A DNA stretch of 64,000 nt from positions 1-64,000 of the forward strand of contig JAENYG010000016.1 in assembly GCA_016841875.1 (NCBI GenBank), given 5' to 3'. The DNA comes from Syntrophomonas sp. GTDB taxonomy: Bacteria; Bacillota; Syntrophomonadia; Syntrophomonadales; Syntrophomonadaceae. The position numbers and the translations under genes are program-made. Position 1 is the stretch's first letter, and each line of letters starts with the position of its first letter. Below, one piece after another: positions 8,851 through 17,827 of the stretch. Under the pieces are notes generated by a model, which worked only from the letters and a program-made list of their open reading frames with translations, had not been told where the DNA came from and did not search any database.

Positions 8851-9528
8851 ATGAGATACTCAAAGAATATGAATGCCTTGAATCGAGAGGAAAATGAAGA
8901 CCTCCGAAATCGCCGGGTATGTATTGCAGGCTGCGGAGCACTGGGGCAATATGTTTTTGAAATGCTGGGAAGGTTGGGAGTAGGTAATCTTACTATAATA
9001 GATTCCGATATTTTTGATAAGACCAACCTGAACCGGCAGCTTTATTCTACGGTTGAAAACATAGGCAGCAGCAAAGTAGGTGCAGCTCAGAAAAGAATGA
9101 CTCAAGTTAATCCAGAAATAAAAGTAAATGCCATACATGCTAGAATAATGGCCGATAATGCTTCTATTCTGCTGCAAGGACATGATGTGCTGGTGGATGC
9201 ACTTGATAACCCGGCATCTAAAATCCTGCTGCAGGATATCGCAGAAGAATTAAAAACACCACTGGTTCATGGGGCTATTAGTGGATGGTTGGGGCAAGTC
9301 TGTACGGTTATGCCAGGTGATAATACCTTGAGGGCCATATATCCCCAAAATACAGAACAGCTGGATGAAGAACCAGGCAATCCCAGCTTTTCCCCAGCGT
9401 TAGTAGCCGCTATCCAGGTGAGCGAAGTAGTGAAGCTGCTCATAGGACGCGGAGAACTGCTCAGACACAAACTCCTATATATAGATCTGCTGGGGCAGAA
9501 TATTGCCTGCCTTAATTTAATCTCCTAG
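8851..9528 (+). CDS. ThiF/MoeB/HesA-family E1-like adenylyltransferase
   Basis: About 225 residues. The nucleotide-binding motif GCGALGQYVFEMLGRLGVG is followed by the E1 signature DSDIFDKTNLNRQLYS (Asp, Asn and Arg residues that bind ATP). ATG 8851 is preferred over 8845 because AAGGAG lies eight bases before it. The C-terminal CxxC zinc pairs and an obvious catalytic cysteine of full-length MoeB/ThiF are not seen, so it probably only adenylates its partner. The likely partner is the MoaD-like protein at 12.8 kb, which ends in Gly-Gly. It should serve tungstopterin maturation for the aldehyde oxidoreductase. Confidence 0.87.
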   Translation: MRYSKNMNALNREENEDLRNRRVCIAGCGALGQYVFEMLGRLGVGNLTIIDSDIFDKTNLNRQLYSTVENIGSSKVGAAQKRMTQVNPEIKVNAIHARIMADNASILLQGHDVLVDALDNPASKILLQDIAEELKTPLVHGAISGWLGQVCTVMPGDNTLRAIYPQNTEQLDEEPGNPSFSPALVAAIQVSEVVKLLIGRGELLRHKLLYIDLLGQNIACLNLIS

Positions 9529-11487
9529 GCTGTTCTGCCACGAACTCAAGTCAGTATCTATACCGAATTTTTTTAATTTTCTATATAAGGTATTACGTGC
9601 AACACCCAGGGCTTTAGCTGCCTGGGAAATATTACCTTCGTACTGCCGCAGAGAATTGATTATCGCAGTTTTTTCATATTCCTCCAGCTTGCCTGAGGTA
9701 TTTAATTCTACTGTTCCAGACTCAAAAATACTCCCGGGGAGATCTTGGGCGGATATAATGTTTCCTTCAGTGAAGATTACTGCATGTTCCATAATATTGC
9801 TCAGCTCCCGGGCATTACCCGGCCAGTCATATTTAGACAGCACTTTCATTGCGTCATCGGCAATATACATAGGTTGACGATTATGGTGTTCACAAAGCTC
9901 ATTAACCAGGTAATTGGCAATCAGCGGAATATCTTCCTTCCTCTCTCTTAAGGGCGGAAGCTCTATATTAATAACACTTAATCGATAGTAAAGGTCTTTT
10001 CTGAAGTTACCTTTAAGCATCTCTTCTTTAAGGTTACGGTTAGTAGCTGCAATAACACGTAAATCAATCTTCCTGGGTTGACTGCCTCCCACCCGGATTA
10101 ATGTCCTATCCTGAAGGAATCGCAGAAGACTGACCTGCATATCAAAGGGCATTTCCCCTATCTCATCAAGAAAGACGGTCCCCCCATGGGCCATTTCCAA
10201 TTTACCCATGCTGCCCCCTTTTCTGGCTCCGGTAAATGACCCATCCTCATAACCGTAGAGCTCGCTCTGAAGAAGTTCGCGGGGAATTGAGCCGCAATTA
10301 ATAGCAATAAATGCTCCTTTGCGTCCGCTGGCATTGTGTATGGCTTGAGCGAGAAGTTCCTTTCCGGTTCCGCTCTCACCTTCTATCAAGACATTCGAAG
10401 CTGTGGGAGCCGCCTTATGGGCCAGAGACTTGATGTTTATCCATTTTTCGCTGTCACCAATAAGGTGATCGAAATTTGACAGTAATGAGCCTCTTATAGG
10501 AACAACTGCCTGTCTGGTCAACTCTATTTTATTATCGTTATTGAACATTAGAACAATTTGCTTTCTCCCCTCAGGAACATTTATGGTATGTTTTTCCAAT
10601 AAACTGCATTTTATGATCTTATTACCTAAAGTAAAATTAATCTGACATGTGGAAATATTAGTTCCAGAAGATAGTAAGGAATCAAAACCTGGCTCACCTG
10701 CTCCAATATAATCACGAAGATGATTTCCTATAAATACCTGTTTGTTTTTTTCGCCCACCAGCTGCAAAAAATTATTGTTTACATTAATAATCTCCCCGGA
10801 TGTATCTACTAACAGCAGACAATCCTGGAATACATCAACAATAGAGGAACAGTTGCAGCGTATTTTCTGTAGTTCTAGTTTTTCAGCCCGATAACATAAT
10901 TGGTTCTCAACCAGCTTAACTCCTAATCCCAGCATCTTCAGGACATTTGTAGGCAAATCACCGAAAGGATTACTTATATCAATTACTCCTATTATAGAAC
11001 CATCATGATCATGTATGGGAGCAGCTGCACAGCTGAAAGTATGATATTTGCTGGAATAATGTTCATATCCTTTAAGTTCGATAGCACTCCCTTCAACCAG
11101 AGCAATCCCAATTGCATTGGTCCCCAGAGTCTCCTCACTCAATCGTAAACCCAGTGGCTGAGGATATTCCATATTACTTATTGTGTCCAATACATAACCT
11201 TCCGTGTCACAAAGCAGGACAAAATTCTGTTCTCCCAAACTACAAATATCCTTCATGATAGGATTAGCCACTTCTATTAAATCGCTGTATCTTTTACGCC
11301 GTGCTTTTAGATTACTGTCTGGCAGTACATCGAGCTTGATCTGCCATGGGTCTATTCCCCGGCTCCGCTGCCAGGAACGCGCCACCTCGGGCCGCAAGCC
11401 TTGTCCTGGCACAACACCTTTTTCCACGAACAAATGCCATAACTTATCGGAACTCTGGGTTTGCGTGGATAGTATAATTCCTCCCAT
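9517..11487 (-). CDS. Sigma-54-dependent activator, AcoR-like (GAF-PAS-AAA+-Fis)
   Basis: About 656 residues. The ATG at 11487 has a GGGGGT ribosome site; a longer frame to 11535 has none. N-terminal AcoR-type GAF region (RPEVARSWQRSRG), a PAS segment (about 220-310), an AAA+ domain with Walker A GESGTGKE and Walker B GGTVFLDEIGEMP, and a Fis-type helix-turn-helix (ISQAAKALGVARNTLYRKL). The sigma-54 contact loop reads GSFTGA rather than GAFTGA. Its 3' end overlaps the convergent E1-like gene by 12 bases. It is the best candidate to bind the 6242-6258 palindrome and switch on the surrounding alcohol/aldehyde genes in response to a small molecule. Confidence 0.92.
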   Translation of the reverse strand: MGGIILSTQTQSSDKLWHLFVEKGVVPGQGLRPEVARSWQRSRGIDPWQIKLDVLPDSNLKARRKRYSDLIEVANPIMKDICSLGEQNFVLLCDTEGYVLDTISNMEYPQPLGLRLSEETLGTNAIGIALVEGSAIELKGYEHYSSKYHTFSCAAAPIHDHDGSIIGVIDISNPFGDLPTNVLKMLGLGVKLVENQLCYRAEKLELQKIRCNCSSIVDVFQDCLLLVDTSGEIINVNNNFLQLVGEKNKQVFIGNHLRDYIGAGEPGFDSLLSSGTNISTCQINFTLGNKIIKCSLLEKHTINVPEGRKQIVLMFNNDNKIELTRQAVVPIRGSLLSNFDHLIGDSEKWINIKSLAHKAAPTASNVLIEGESGTGKELLAQAIHNASGRKGAFIAINCGSIPRELLQSELYGYEDGSFTGARKGGSMGKLEMAHGGTVFLDEIGEMPFDMQVSLLRFLQDRTLIRVGGSQPRKIDLRVIAATNRNLKEEMLKGNFRKDLYYRLSVINIELPPLRERKEDIPLIANYLVNELCEHHNRQPMYIADDAMKVLSKYDWPGNARELSNIMEHAVIFTEGNIISAQDLPGSIFESGTVELNTSGKLEEYEKTAIINSLRQYEGNISQAAKALGVARNTLYRKLKKFGIDTDLSSWQNSLGD

Positions 11488-11578
11488 AGTAAATACCCCC
11501 GATCTATGGTTGAGAACGACGTTATTTGCTGTCATGTTAAGACATTTATTTACTAAGAAAAAATTTCAGCCGGTTTTT

Positions 11579-12580
11579 CTAAAGAAAGTGATCAAAACCT
11601 TTAGGAGAAAGGGCTTTGAGTTGATCATCCTGCCTTATATAAAGTCCGGTTTGGTCAATAATCCTGCCAATAACATAGATATCATGTCCGTTCTGCTGCA
11701 TAAGCTCTTGAACTTGACTGAGTTTGCCTGGATCGACACAGGCCAGCAGTTCGAAGTCTTCCCCGCCGTTCAAGGCCCACTCCAGCACATCGCATCCCGC
11801 TGCGGCAGCTACGATCTTTGCCGGTGCAGCAATTGGCAGATCTTTTAGCTCAAGTATAGCACCTTTATTAGACGCTTTACATATCTTGTCCAGGTTATGA
11901 CTCAAAGAATCACTTATGTCCGTCATAGCGGTAACAGCTCCCGATCGCGCCAGGGTAGTACCCTTACCCCATGGTGGTTCAGGCTGCAGCTGTTTCTGCA
12001 GTACCTCCTGGACAGCTTCCGGTGTGTCAAGTGATATGTCATTCAGTACCAGGTGAAGTCCTGCCGCGGCAGCTCCCAGAGCTCCGGTAACTACTATATA
12101 ATCACCCTCCCGGGCACCTTCTCGGGTGGTAATATCCTCAGCTTTGGCTTCTCCAACAATGGTAAGGCAAATAGTTATAGGTCCCTGACAGTCGGATATA
12201 TCTCCCCCAATAGTTGAAATACCGCATACAGCGTTGGCAGCATATATTCCTTCATAAAGCTCTTCAATAAATTGTGCGGGGGTATCAGGTGGCAGCGACA
12301 GTCCTACCAGAAGAAACCTGCTGGCAGCACCCATAGCTTCAATATCTGCCACACTCTTGGTCACTCCCTTATAACCAATTTGGAACGGGGTTGATCTATT
12401 TAGAATAAAATGGCTGTTTTCAACTAACATATGGCAGGCATACAAGGAGAGAAAACCTGGTTTAGGATTTATAACTGCAGCATCATCACCTATTCCAATG
12501 ATGACTTGAGAATCTTCACCCTGGGAATGAGTCTTTATACAATTAAGGACACCGGTTTCTCCTAGCTCTTTGATTTGCAT
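11579..12580 (-). CDS. thiL: Thiamine-monophosphate kinase
   Basis: 333 residues, typical of ThiL (ATP-dependent conversion of thiamine monophosphate to thiamine diphosphate). Clear motifs: IGIGDDAAV near the N-terminus, SVADIEAMGA, and STIGGDIS. ATG start with GGGAGG upstream. It lies downstream of the moaD-like gene on the same strand, with a strong hairpin (12605-12638) between them. Its presence near a ThiN-domain protein and a ThDP enzyme suggests the locus secures its own cofactor, turning the ThiN product into ThDP. Confidence 0.95.
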   Translation of the reverse strand: MQIKELGETGVLNCIKTHSQGEDSQVIIGIGDDAAVINPKPGFLSLYACHMLVENSHFILNRSTPFQIGYKGVTKSVADIEAMGAASRFLLVGLSLPPDTPAQFIEELYEGIYAANAVCGISTIGGDISDCQGPITICLTIVGEAKAEDITTREGAREGDYIVVTGALGAAAAGLHLVLNDISLDTPEAVQEVLQKQLQPEPPWGKGTTLARSGAVTAMTDISDSLSHNLDKICKASNKGAILELKDLPIAAPAKIVAAAAGCDVLEWALNGGEDFELLACVDPGKLSQVQELMQQNGHDIYVIGRIIDQTGLYIRQDDQLKALSPKGFDHFL

Positions 12581-12604
12581 AGATCATCCTCCCGTATAAG
12601 GGCC

Positions 12605-12638
12605 AGCATAGGCCGGTATTCCGATACCGACCTATGCT
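12605..12638 (-). terminator. Hairpin between moaD-like gene and thiL
   Basis: A 15-bp stem with one mismatch (AGCATAGG-CGGTAT against ATACCG-CCTATGCT, 4-base loop). It lies in the 211-bp gap between two same-strand genes. No good U-run follows on the minus strand, so it may be a weak terminator, an attenuator or an mRNA-processing hairpin. Confidence 0.55.
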
Positions 12639-12791
12639 TATTTATGGCTAGCCTGTAACCGAGATAACTTGATTGTCATACAACTTCTGGTGCGGCTTAT
12701 TTCTTACCGCCCTTAATATAATTATATAGCAGGTTATACCCAAAGCAACCTAAATCTCAATAACCATTCTTTATACAGTTTATAAGAAGAA

Positions 12792-13070
12792 TCAACCTCC
12801 CGCTAGTGGAACAATAAACCATATCTCTTTCAGCATGCTCAGATCGTGATTGCTGTAGTCGACCCGCTTGCCAAGCTTGTCGCCGGATATTACATACTTG
12901 TGATTCATAAGCCCCTCACCATTGATATACTGGGGCTGAATTTCCTGTCCATATAAATCTATTATCTCCAGTTCTAACCGCTCCAGGCTTATCGAACCCT
13001 CAAATTCCATTTCTACATCTTTAAAGTCACCAGGAATCAAACCATAAATGTGAACCAACAGCTTAGCCAT
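12792..13070 (-). CDS. MoaD/ThiS-like sulfur carrier protein
   Basis: 92 residues with a beta-grasp-like pattern and the defining C-terminal Gly-Gly (ending VPLAGG). Such proteins are adenylated by an E1-like enzyme and then carry sulfur as a thiocarboxylate to build the dithiolene of molybdo/tungstopterin. The gene overlaps the end of the aldehyde oxidoreductase gene by 8 bases, so translation is coupled. The E1-like protein at 8851-9528 is the likely activator. A short insertion (about residues 45-65) makes it a little longer than standard MoaD. Confidence 0.85.
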   Translation of the reverse strand: MAKLLVHIYGLIPGDFKDVEMEFEGSISLERLELEIIDLYGQEIQPQYINGEGLMNHKYVISGDKLGKRVDYSNHDLSMLKEIWFIVPLAGG

Positions 13071-14904
13071 AAAGTTCTCCTATTACGAAATCAAGACCCA
13101 GCTCTTCTAATTTGGCCTGGGAAGGTTTTCCCGAGGCATTCCACCCCCTGGCCTGGTAATATTCTTCCATTTGTTCTTTAAAATTTGGCACCAATCCTTC
13201 TATCGGTCCGCCTATAGTAGAGGTAAGAACTCTGGGAGGTAAAACATCATCCGCGCTGGTGATTCCAAAGCGGTTATTAAAAGCTCTCTGGAGATTAAAT
13301 ATTCTTTCTCCAATTTTCAGAACATCTTCACCCGTGTATGATATTCCCGTTGCGGCACTCAGAGCTTGAGCCAAATCAGAAGCGCCCAGCGAATAAATGG
13401 TAAAAACACAAATAATTGAAGAATGAACTGCTGTTGATAAATCCTGCACCGCTTTGGTCAGAATGCCTTTTCCAGAAAGGGCATGGCGATCCTGTATTTC
13501 GTTGATTCCCGCTTCAGGAATAGTATTTCTGCCTTCAATTCCTCCTAGATACCCGTGACAGTGGCATGCGCCCCGTGGTGAGGTAGCATAAGTAGGACCA
13601 AAGCCGAAAAACGCCCGGGGATCATGCATAGGAAGTTCCATTCCTTTTACATGTACAGCAAAATCCTCCGAACCTTTACCGATCACCTGGGCAGCATTCT
13701 TTACTCCCTGGCCCAGAAGATCCCCTATACCTTCTTTGTTAAGAATAAGCCTTAAAACTGCCAGTATAGCTTCGATATTACCCCAGGTTAAATTAATGCC
13801 GCCAAGATCTTCTTTACTCAATAAGCCTTTTTCCAGTGCTTCCATGGCAAATGCAATAGCACTGCCGCTGGAAATAGTATCTACTCCATACTCGTTGCAC
13901 AGCAGGTTCATGTAGGCAATTGATTCTAAATCATCATTAAGAACCATGGAACCAAATGATCCCAGGGTTTCATATTCAGGTCCGCTCCCTTTCATGGCAT
14001 AAGGCCCTTCTTCGATCTCTATATAACGAGCACATTGAATAGGACATACATGGCATTCAGGAGAATGCTTGCGCAGTATGGTATTAGCCATAGTTATTCC
14101 GCTGATTTTGGCATAACCTTCCCAATCACCTATCTGCCAATTTTTGGTGGGGGCATCTCCTGATTGAGGAGCCATAGCCATAGCAACTCCAGTACCATAG
14201 GCTTTTAAGGTGTTGGTCAGCTCATGATCAACCACTTTACCAGTTAGTTCCCTGGTAACTTTACGCCAGGATTCTTTATCAGCGATGCTGACATCCTTAT
14301 CACCTGAAACAAAAATAGCTTTGAGTTTTTTCGATCCCATTACTGCGCCTGCACCGCCGCGCCCTGCAGCTCTGCCACCATCGTTAATCAAACAGGCAAT
14401 AGGTATAAGTTTTTCGCCCGAAGGACCAATAGCTGTAGTACTCCCTTTAACCCCACATTCCTGTTCAATAGCCTGGATGGATTCAGAAATTTTCTTGCCC
14501 CATATCGAAGAAGCATCTCTTATTTCGACTGAATCATTATTAATATAAAGGTAAACCGGCTGATCTGATTTGCCTTCGATTATTACAGCCATATAACCAG
14601 CCCGTCCCAGGTAGTAACCAAATTTGCCTGAAGAACTTGAATCAAGCCATATACCTGTCAGGGGTGAACGACAGGAAACATTATAACGCCCTGAAGTAGG
14701 AAAATTACTTCCATTCAACGGACCTATGGAGAAAAAAAGTTTGTTCTCTTCCCCCAACACTTCGCTGCCAGCCGGTATTTCATCATATAGATATTTAGCA
14801 GCCAGACCTGAACCGCCCAGATAATCACGAAGGTATGGTTCTGGGATTTGTTCCATGGTTATTTTTCTGTCAGTAAGATTTACTCTAAGTAATCTGCCTT
14901 CCAT
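13063..14904 (-). CDS. aor: Aldehyde:ferredoxin oxidoreductase, tungsten type
   Basis: 613 residues, normal for the AOR family, which oxidises aldehydes to carboxylic acids and reduces ferredoxin in the cytoplasm. The [4Fe-4S] cysteines sit in CHVCPIQC (about 284-291), with a distal cysteine in IICVFT (about 497). The conserved GPEYET and the GACHCHGYL histidine region are present. ATG start with AAGGAGG upstream (reverse strand). It heads the leftward aor-moaD-like operon, with a sigma-54 promoter about 225 bases upstream. It should act on an aldehyde made by the neighbouring dehydrogenases or ThDP enzyme. Confidence 0.95.
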   Translation of the reverse strand: MEGRLLRVNLTDRKITMEQIPEPYLRDYLGGSGLAAKYLYDEIPAGSEVLGEENKLFFSIGPLNGSNFPTSGRYNVSCRSPLTGIWLDSSSSGKFGYYLGRAGYMAVIIEGKSDQPVYLYINNDSVEIRDASSIWGKKISESIQAIEQECGVKGSTTAIGPSGEKLIPIACLINDGGRAAGRGGAGAVMGSKKLKAIFVSGDKDVSIADKESWRKVTRELTGKVVDHELTNTLKAYGTGVAMAMAPQSGDAPTKNWQIGDWEGYAKISGITMANTILRKHSPECHVCPIQCARYIEIEEGPYAMKGSGPEYETLGSFGSMVLNDDLESIAYMNLLCNEYGVDTISSGSAIAFAMEALEKGLLSKEDLGGINLTWGNIEAILAVLRLILNKEGIGDLLGQGVKNAAQVIGKGSEDFAVHVKGMELPMHDPRAFFGFGPTYATSPRGACHCHGYLGGIEGRNTIPEAGINEIQDRHALSGKGILTKAVQDLSTAVHSSIICVFTIYSLGASDLAQALSAATGISYTGEDVLKIGERIFNLQRAFNNRFGITSADDVLPPRVLTSTIGGPIEGLVPNFKEQMEEYYQARGWNASGKPSQAKLEELGLDFVIGELYG

Positions 14905-15128
14905 AAGTAGAAGTGCACCTCCTTATTTAATTAAATCGGGCCGCCGGTTGATGGCCAGGTTTAAATTTTTGAATTTTTGTGTGTTTATACTGTTTCTTGA
15001 TCACCACTAATTAATGGCTGTTGGCATAATATACGGACTATCAAACTTACCTAAAATGAAACCTTCGAGTTTTTCGGGCCTCCTTTCCAACCTTCTGGTA
15101 AGACTGCCGTTCACCTTGCATATATTTA

Positions 15129-15146
15129 TTGCAAGAACAATGCCAT
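15129..15146 (-). promoter_or_regulatory. Sigma-54 promoter for the aor operon
   Basis: On the minus strand the site reads ATGGCATTGTTCTTGCAA, with exact GG-N10-GC spacing and near-consensus -24 and -12 boxes. It is almost identical to the CoA-transferase promoter at 52930-52947. Confidence 0.82.
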
Positions 15147-15464
15147 AGCCCATGAATAATTTACTGCTTAAAAACACGCATTTATACGTTCATAAACACA
15201 ACTCCGTTGAAGGTTAAGAAAAACGAAGGTGTCTTAAAATGGAGCAATGCTATATTTAGATACACCGTAATTACTATTTATTGAGCAGGGGGCCCATTAA
15301 TAAACCCAATACCAGACAATTAATGAAGATAGCTAAACCCTTTCCTTATACTATTCTTTCCCCTATCCTTAACCTGAGACATTCCTGCGGAGACTTGGGG
15401 GGACGTTGGTTAAGCGATACTCCGCATCCCCATGTCTCTGCAGGTACTCCCAGCCGGTGTGTCC

Positions 15465-15500
15465 CCACCCAGGCAGACGATTTTGATATCGTTGCAGCCA
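15465..15500 (+). pseudogene. Remnant of the 3' end of a DUF2922 gene
   Basis: These bases nearly match the last codons of the DUF2922 gene at 3.75 kb (encoding TQADDFDIV against TQVDDFDIV). A mutated copy of the same terminator follows at 15507-15540. Left of the junction the sequence becomes REP-like (GGTGTGTCCCC), so the rest of the gene is gone. The stop codon is also altered. This is a broken duplicate. Confidence 0.75.
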
Positions 15501-15506
15501 CAAAAA

Positions 15507-15540
15507 GGGCGAAGGTCAAAAACCTCCGCCCCATCTTTTG
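15507..15540 (+). terminator. Degenerate copy of the DUF2922 terminator
   Basis: GGGCGAAGGT pairs with ACCTCCGCCC (one mismatch), followed by CATCTTTTG. It matches the intact terminator at 3989-4020 with a few substitutions. The rest of the 14.9-16.08 kb gap holds the aor promoter, a REP-like patch at about 15365-15465, and otherwise nothing I can assign. Confidence 0.7.
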
Positions 15541-16086
15541 TTAATTATTTCCATGCCATGCCTTTCCTGCCTCTTCTCCTCTGGCTGATGCTATCCTGCT
15601 GCAGGACCCTTTTACCGGAATTTGGCAATTCAAATTATCCCTCTAAGCTTTTGTTTAGTACCTCCAATTCCTCTCTTTACCCTAATATAAGACGTATCTT
15701 TTGAAGAGCGTCTGTCGCATTCCCAAAGGTGTAAATAATGCATAATTAATTTGGCAAATTGTATATCAATTCATTGTATTTTATATGCAAATAAAGTATA
15801 TTGGTTCTAGCCTATTGGACATATACAATAAATAAAAATTATACTAAGCAGAAAAAGTATAAATCAGGTATCTTCATCAAACCTGACTGCAAACCTGCAA
15901 ATCCATCGGATTTAATCCCCCTACTGGATAAGCAGATAATAAATTAACCTGGCTCACCTAAAGATGGGTCTGGAATCCAGGCGTCATAAAAACCTTACAG
16001 GAATTAATAGTGACGGCAGGAGCAGTTTTGCTTCTCTATCCGAACCAAAGATTTAGATAGACGATTCTGTGGAGGTACTAGTCCAA

Positions 16087-17550
16087 GTGCGTATATTATT
16101 GGTAGACCATGAACAGCAAAATCTTTGCCATGTAACAAGTTTCTTAATCGGTCTGGGCCATCAGGTTACAACAGCTGACAGCGGAAGCAAAGCTCTGGAG
16201 GAATACTATAAAAGAGATTACCAGCTAATATTGACTGATGTAAATATACAAGGCTTAAATGGCCTTGATCTGCTGGATAATATCAATCAGGCAAAACTCA
16301 ATATCAAACCCTATGTAATTCTATTTTCTGCCCATACTGATGCAGACTGTGTAATTCAAGCTTTACGCAGAGGGGCCTATGATTTTTTAAAAAAGCCTAT
16401 CAACTGGGAATATCTTGGTAATATAATCACTCAAGCCGCTGAACATCTAGATCAAATCAAAACTCCCCATAATCCAAGCAATTTGCAAAAACCTGGTTTA
16501 AAGGAGGTTTCCTCAGCTTCAGGAGATATACCCAATATTTTCATCGAGGGTATTGGCCCGGTATTTCTCAATTCTCCTGTTATCAAGCAGATTTATGAAC
16601 TGGCCCCGATACTGCATGCTGATCGTACTATCCCCATTCTCATCGAAGGAGAAACAGGAACCGGCAAAGAATTGGTCGCCCGACATATTCATTTTGCCAA
16701 TCACAGCGATGATACCTATCGTCCATTTATTGCCGTCAATTGTTCAACCCTTACCCATACCCTGTTTGAAAGCGAGATTTTTGGCTACGATGCCGGAGCT
16801 TTTACCGGTGCAGTGAGCAGCGGAAAAAAGGGTAAATTGGATTTAGCTGAAGGGGGTACTCTTTTCCTGGATGAGATAGCAGAACTGCCGCTAAAGTTAC
16901 AGGCCAAATTACTAAGAGTGATACAGGAGAAAAAGTACTATCGTTTAGGCGGATTGAAGCAAATACATAATGATATACGCATAATTAGTGCTACCAATAA
17001 AAACCTGGAAGAATTAGTTAATAGTAAGCGTTTTAGAAACGACTTATTTTATCGGGTAAATACCGTTTACCTGAAAGTACCTCCTCTTCGGGAGAGAAAA
17101 GCCGACATCGTTCCTCTTGCCCAGGTTTTCCTCCAGGAGTTCTCCAGAAAAAGAAAGAAAGACTTTGTCAATATAAGTGATCCAGCCGCCATACTGCTGC
17201 GTTCCCACCCCTGGCCAGGTAATGTCCGGCAGTTACGCAGTGTGATCAATTCAGCTACTTTACTTTATAACGATACCGTATTAAAGGTAAAACACCTGGA
17301 TGCTATCAGAGGCGATCCCCAGAACAGAAATAAAAATCCGGTACCCGTCCACAGCCCGGATTCTTCTATAAGATTTGATTTACACGCAGAGAGATTACCT
17401 CTTGAAAGCATAAATAAAGACGTAATCAAGCGAGTATTAGAAATGCATAATGGGAACATCAGTAAAACCGCCAGGTATCTTGATATTTCCACCCGATCTC
17501 TTTCCTACAAATTAAAGAAATGGGATTCTAGCAGCTCCAGCGATAAATAA
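16087..17550 (+). CDS. Sigma-54-dependent response regulator, NtrC type
   Basis: About 487 residues. Receiver domain (1-115) with the phospho-acceptor Asp in LILTDVNI, a Ser in LFSAH and a Lys in DFLKKPI; the usual acidic pair is D-H (LLVDHEQ), a departure from D-D/D-E. AAA+ domain with GETGTGKE, intact GAFTGA loop and GGTLFLDEIAELP. Fis-type helix-turn-helix at the end (ISKTARYLDISTRSLSYKL). GTG 16087 has GGAGG upstream; the frame also opens at a GTG at 16069 that overlaps this site. No histidine kinase lies beside it. The adjacent sigma-54-driven chemoreceptor is the obvious target. Confidence 0.92.
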   Translation: MRILLVDHEQQNLCHVTSFLIGLGHQVTTADSGSKALEEYYKRDYQLILTDVNIQGLNGLDLLDNINQAKLNIKPYVILFSAHTDADCVIQALRRGAYDFLKKPINWEYLGNIITQAAEHLDQIKTPHNPSNLQKPGLKEVSSASGDIPNIFIEGIGPVFLNSPVIKQIYELAPILHADRTIPILIEGETGTGKELVARHIHFANHSDDTYRPFIAVNCSTLTHTLFESEIFGYDAGAFTGAVSSGKKGKLDLAEGGTLFLDEIAELPLKLQAKLLRVIQEKKYYRLGGLKQIHNDIRIISATNKNLEELVNSKRFRNDLFYRVNTVYLKVPPLRERKADIVPLAQVFLQEFSRKRKKDFVNISDPAAILLRSHPWPGNVRQLRSVINSATLLYNDTVLKVKHLDAIRGDPQNRNKNPVPVHSPDSSIRFDLHAERLPLESINKDVIKRVLEMHNGNISKTARYLDISTRSLSYKLKKWDSSSSSDK

Positions 17551-17618
17551 TAACAATTTTGTAATACATAATTTGTTAACCTTACATTTTCGGCTGGCTC
17601 ATTTCAATCTTTTCTTAC

Positions 17619-17636
17619 TTTGTTAAAGATAACAAA
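17619..17636. promoter_or_regulatory. Putative activator-binding palindrome upstream of the chemoreceptor
   Basis: A perfect inverted repeat, TTTGTTA-AAGA-TAACAAA, about 50 bases upstream of the -24 box. A half-site-like ATTTGTTAAC lies further upstream near 17570. It could bind the NtrC-type protein encoded just before it. Confidence 0.5.
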
Positions 17637-17684
17637 ACTCCGCAATACCGGTAATAAATCATCTTCCACAACCCCTCCCCAGTA

Positions 17685-17702
17685 GTGGCATTATTATTGC
17701 AT
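17685..17702 (+). promoter_or_regulatory. Sigma-54 promoter for the chemoreceptor gene
   Basis: Reads GTGGCATTATTATTGCAT with exact GG-N10-GC spacing. It lies about 126 bases before the chemoreceptor start. A second AAAGGAGG-like stretch at 17730 is not followed by a usable frame. Confidence 0.82.
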
Positions 17703-17827
17703 ACCATGATAGTACTAAATTTTATGTTAAAGGAGGTATTTTAGACTATGTAAATATATATTTCAGATAATATGTCATATATAACCTTGGAATTCAAAAC
17801 AATTTACTAAACAAAAGGGGTTGAAAG

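Noticed and set aside
15147-15300. Search for a second TGTTACG-N3-CGTAACA site upstream of the aor promoter
   Set aside because: Only a weak CGTAA half-like sequence near 15275 was found, so shared control by the same activator is not shown.
15728-15741. GG-N10-GC match upstream of the receiver-type activator
   Set aside because: The flanks do not fit the -24/-12 consensus (AAGGTG and AATGCA), and activators are usually not sigma-54-dependent.
16519-16816. Overlapping ORFs on both strands within the receiver-type activator
   Set aside because: Shadow frames of a clear AAA+ coding region.
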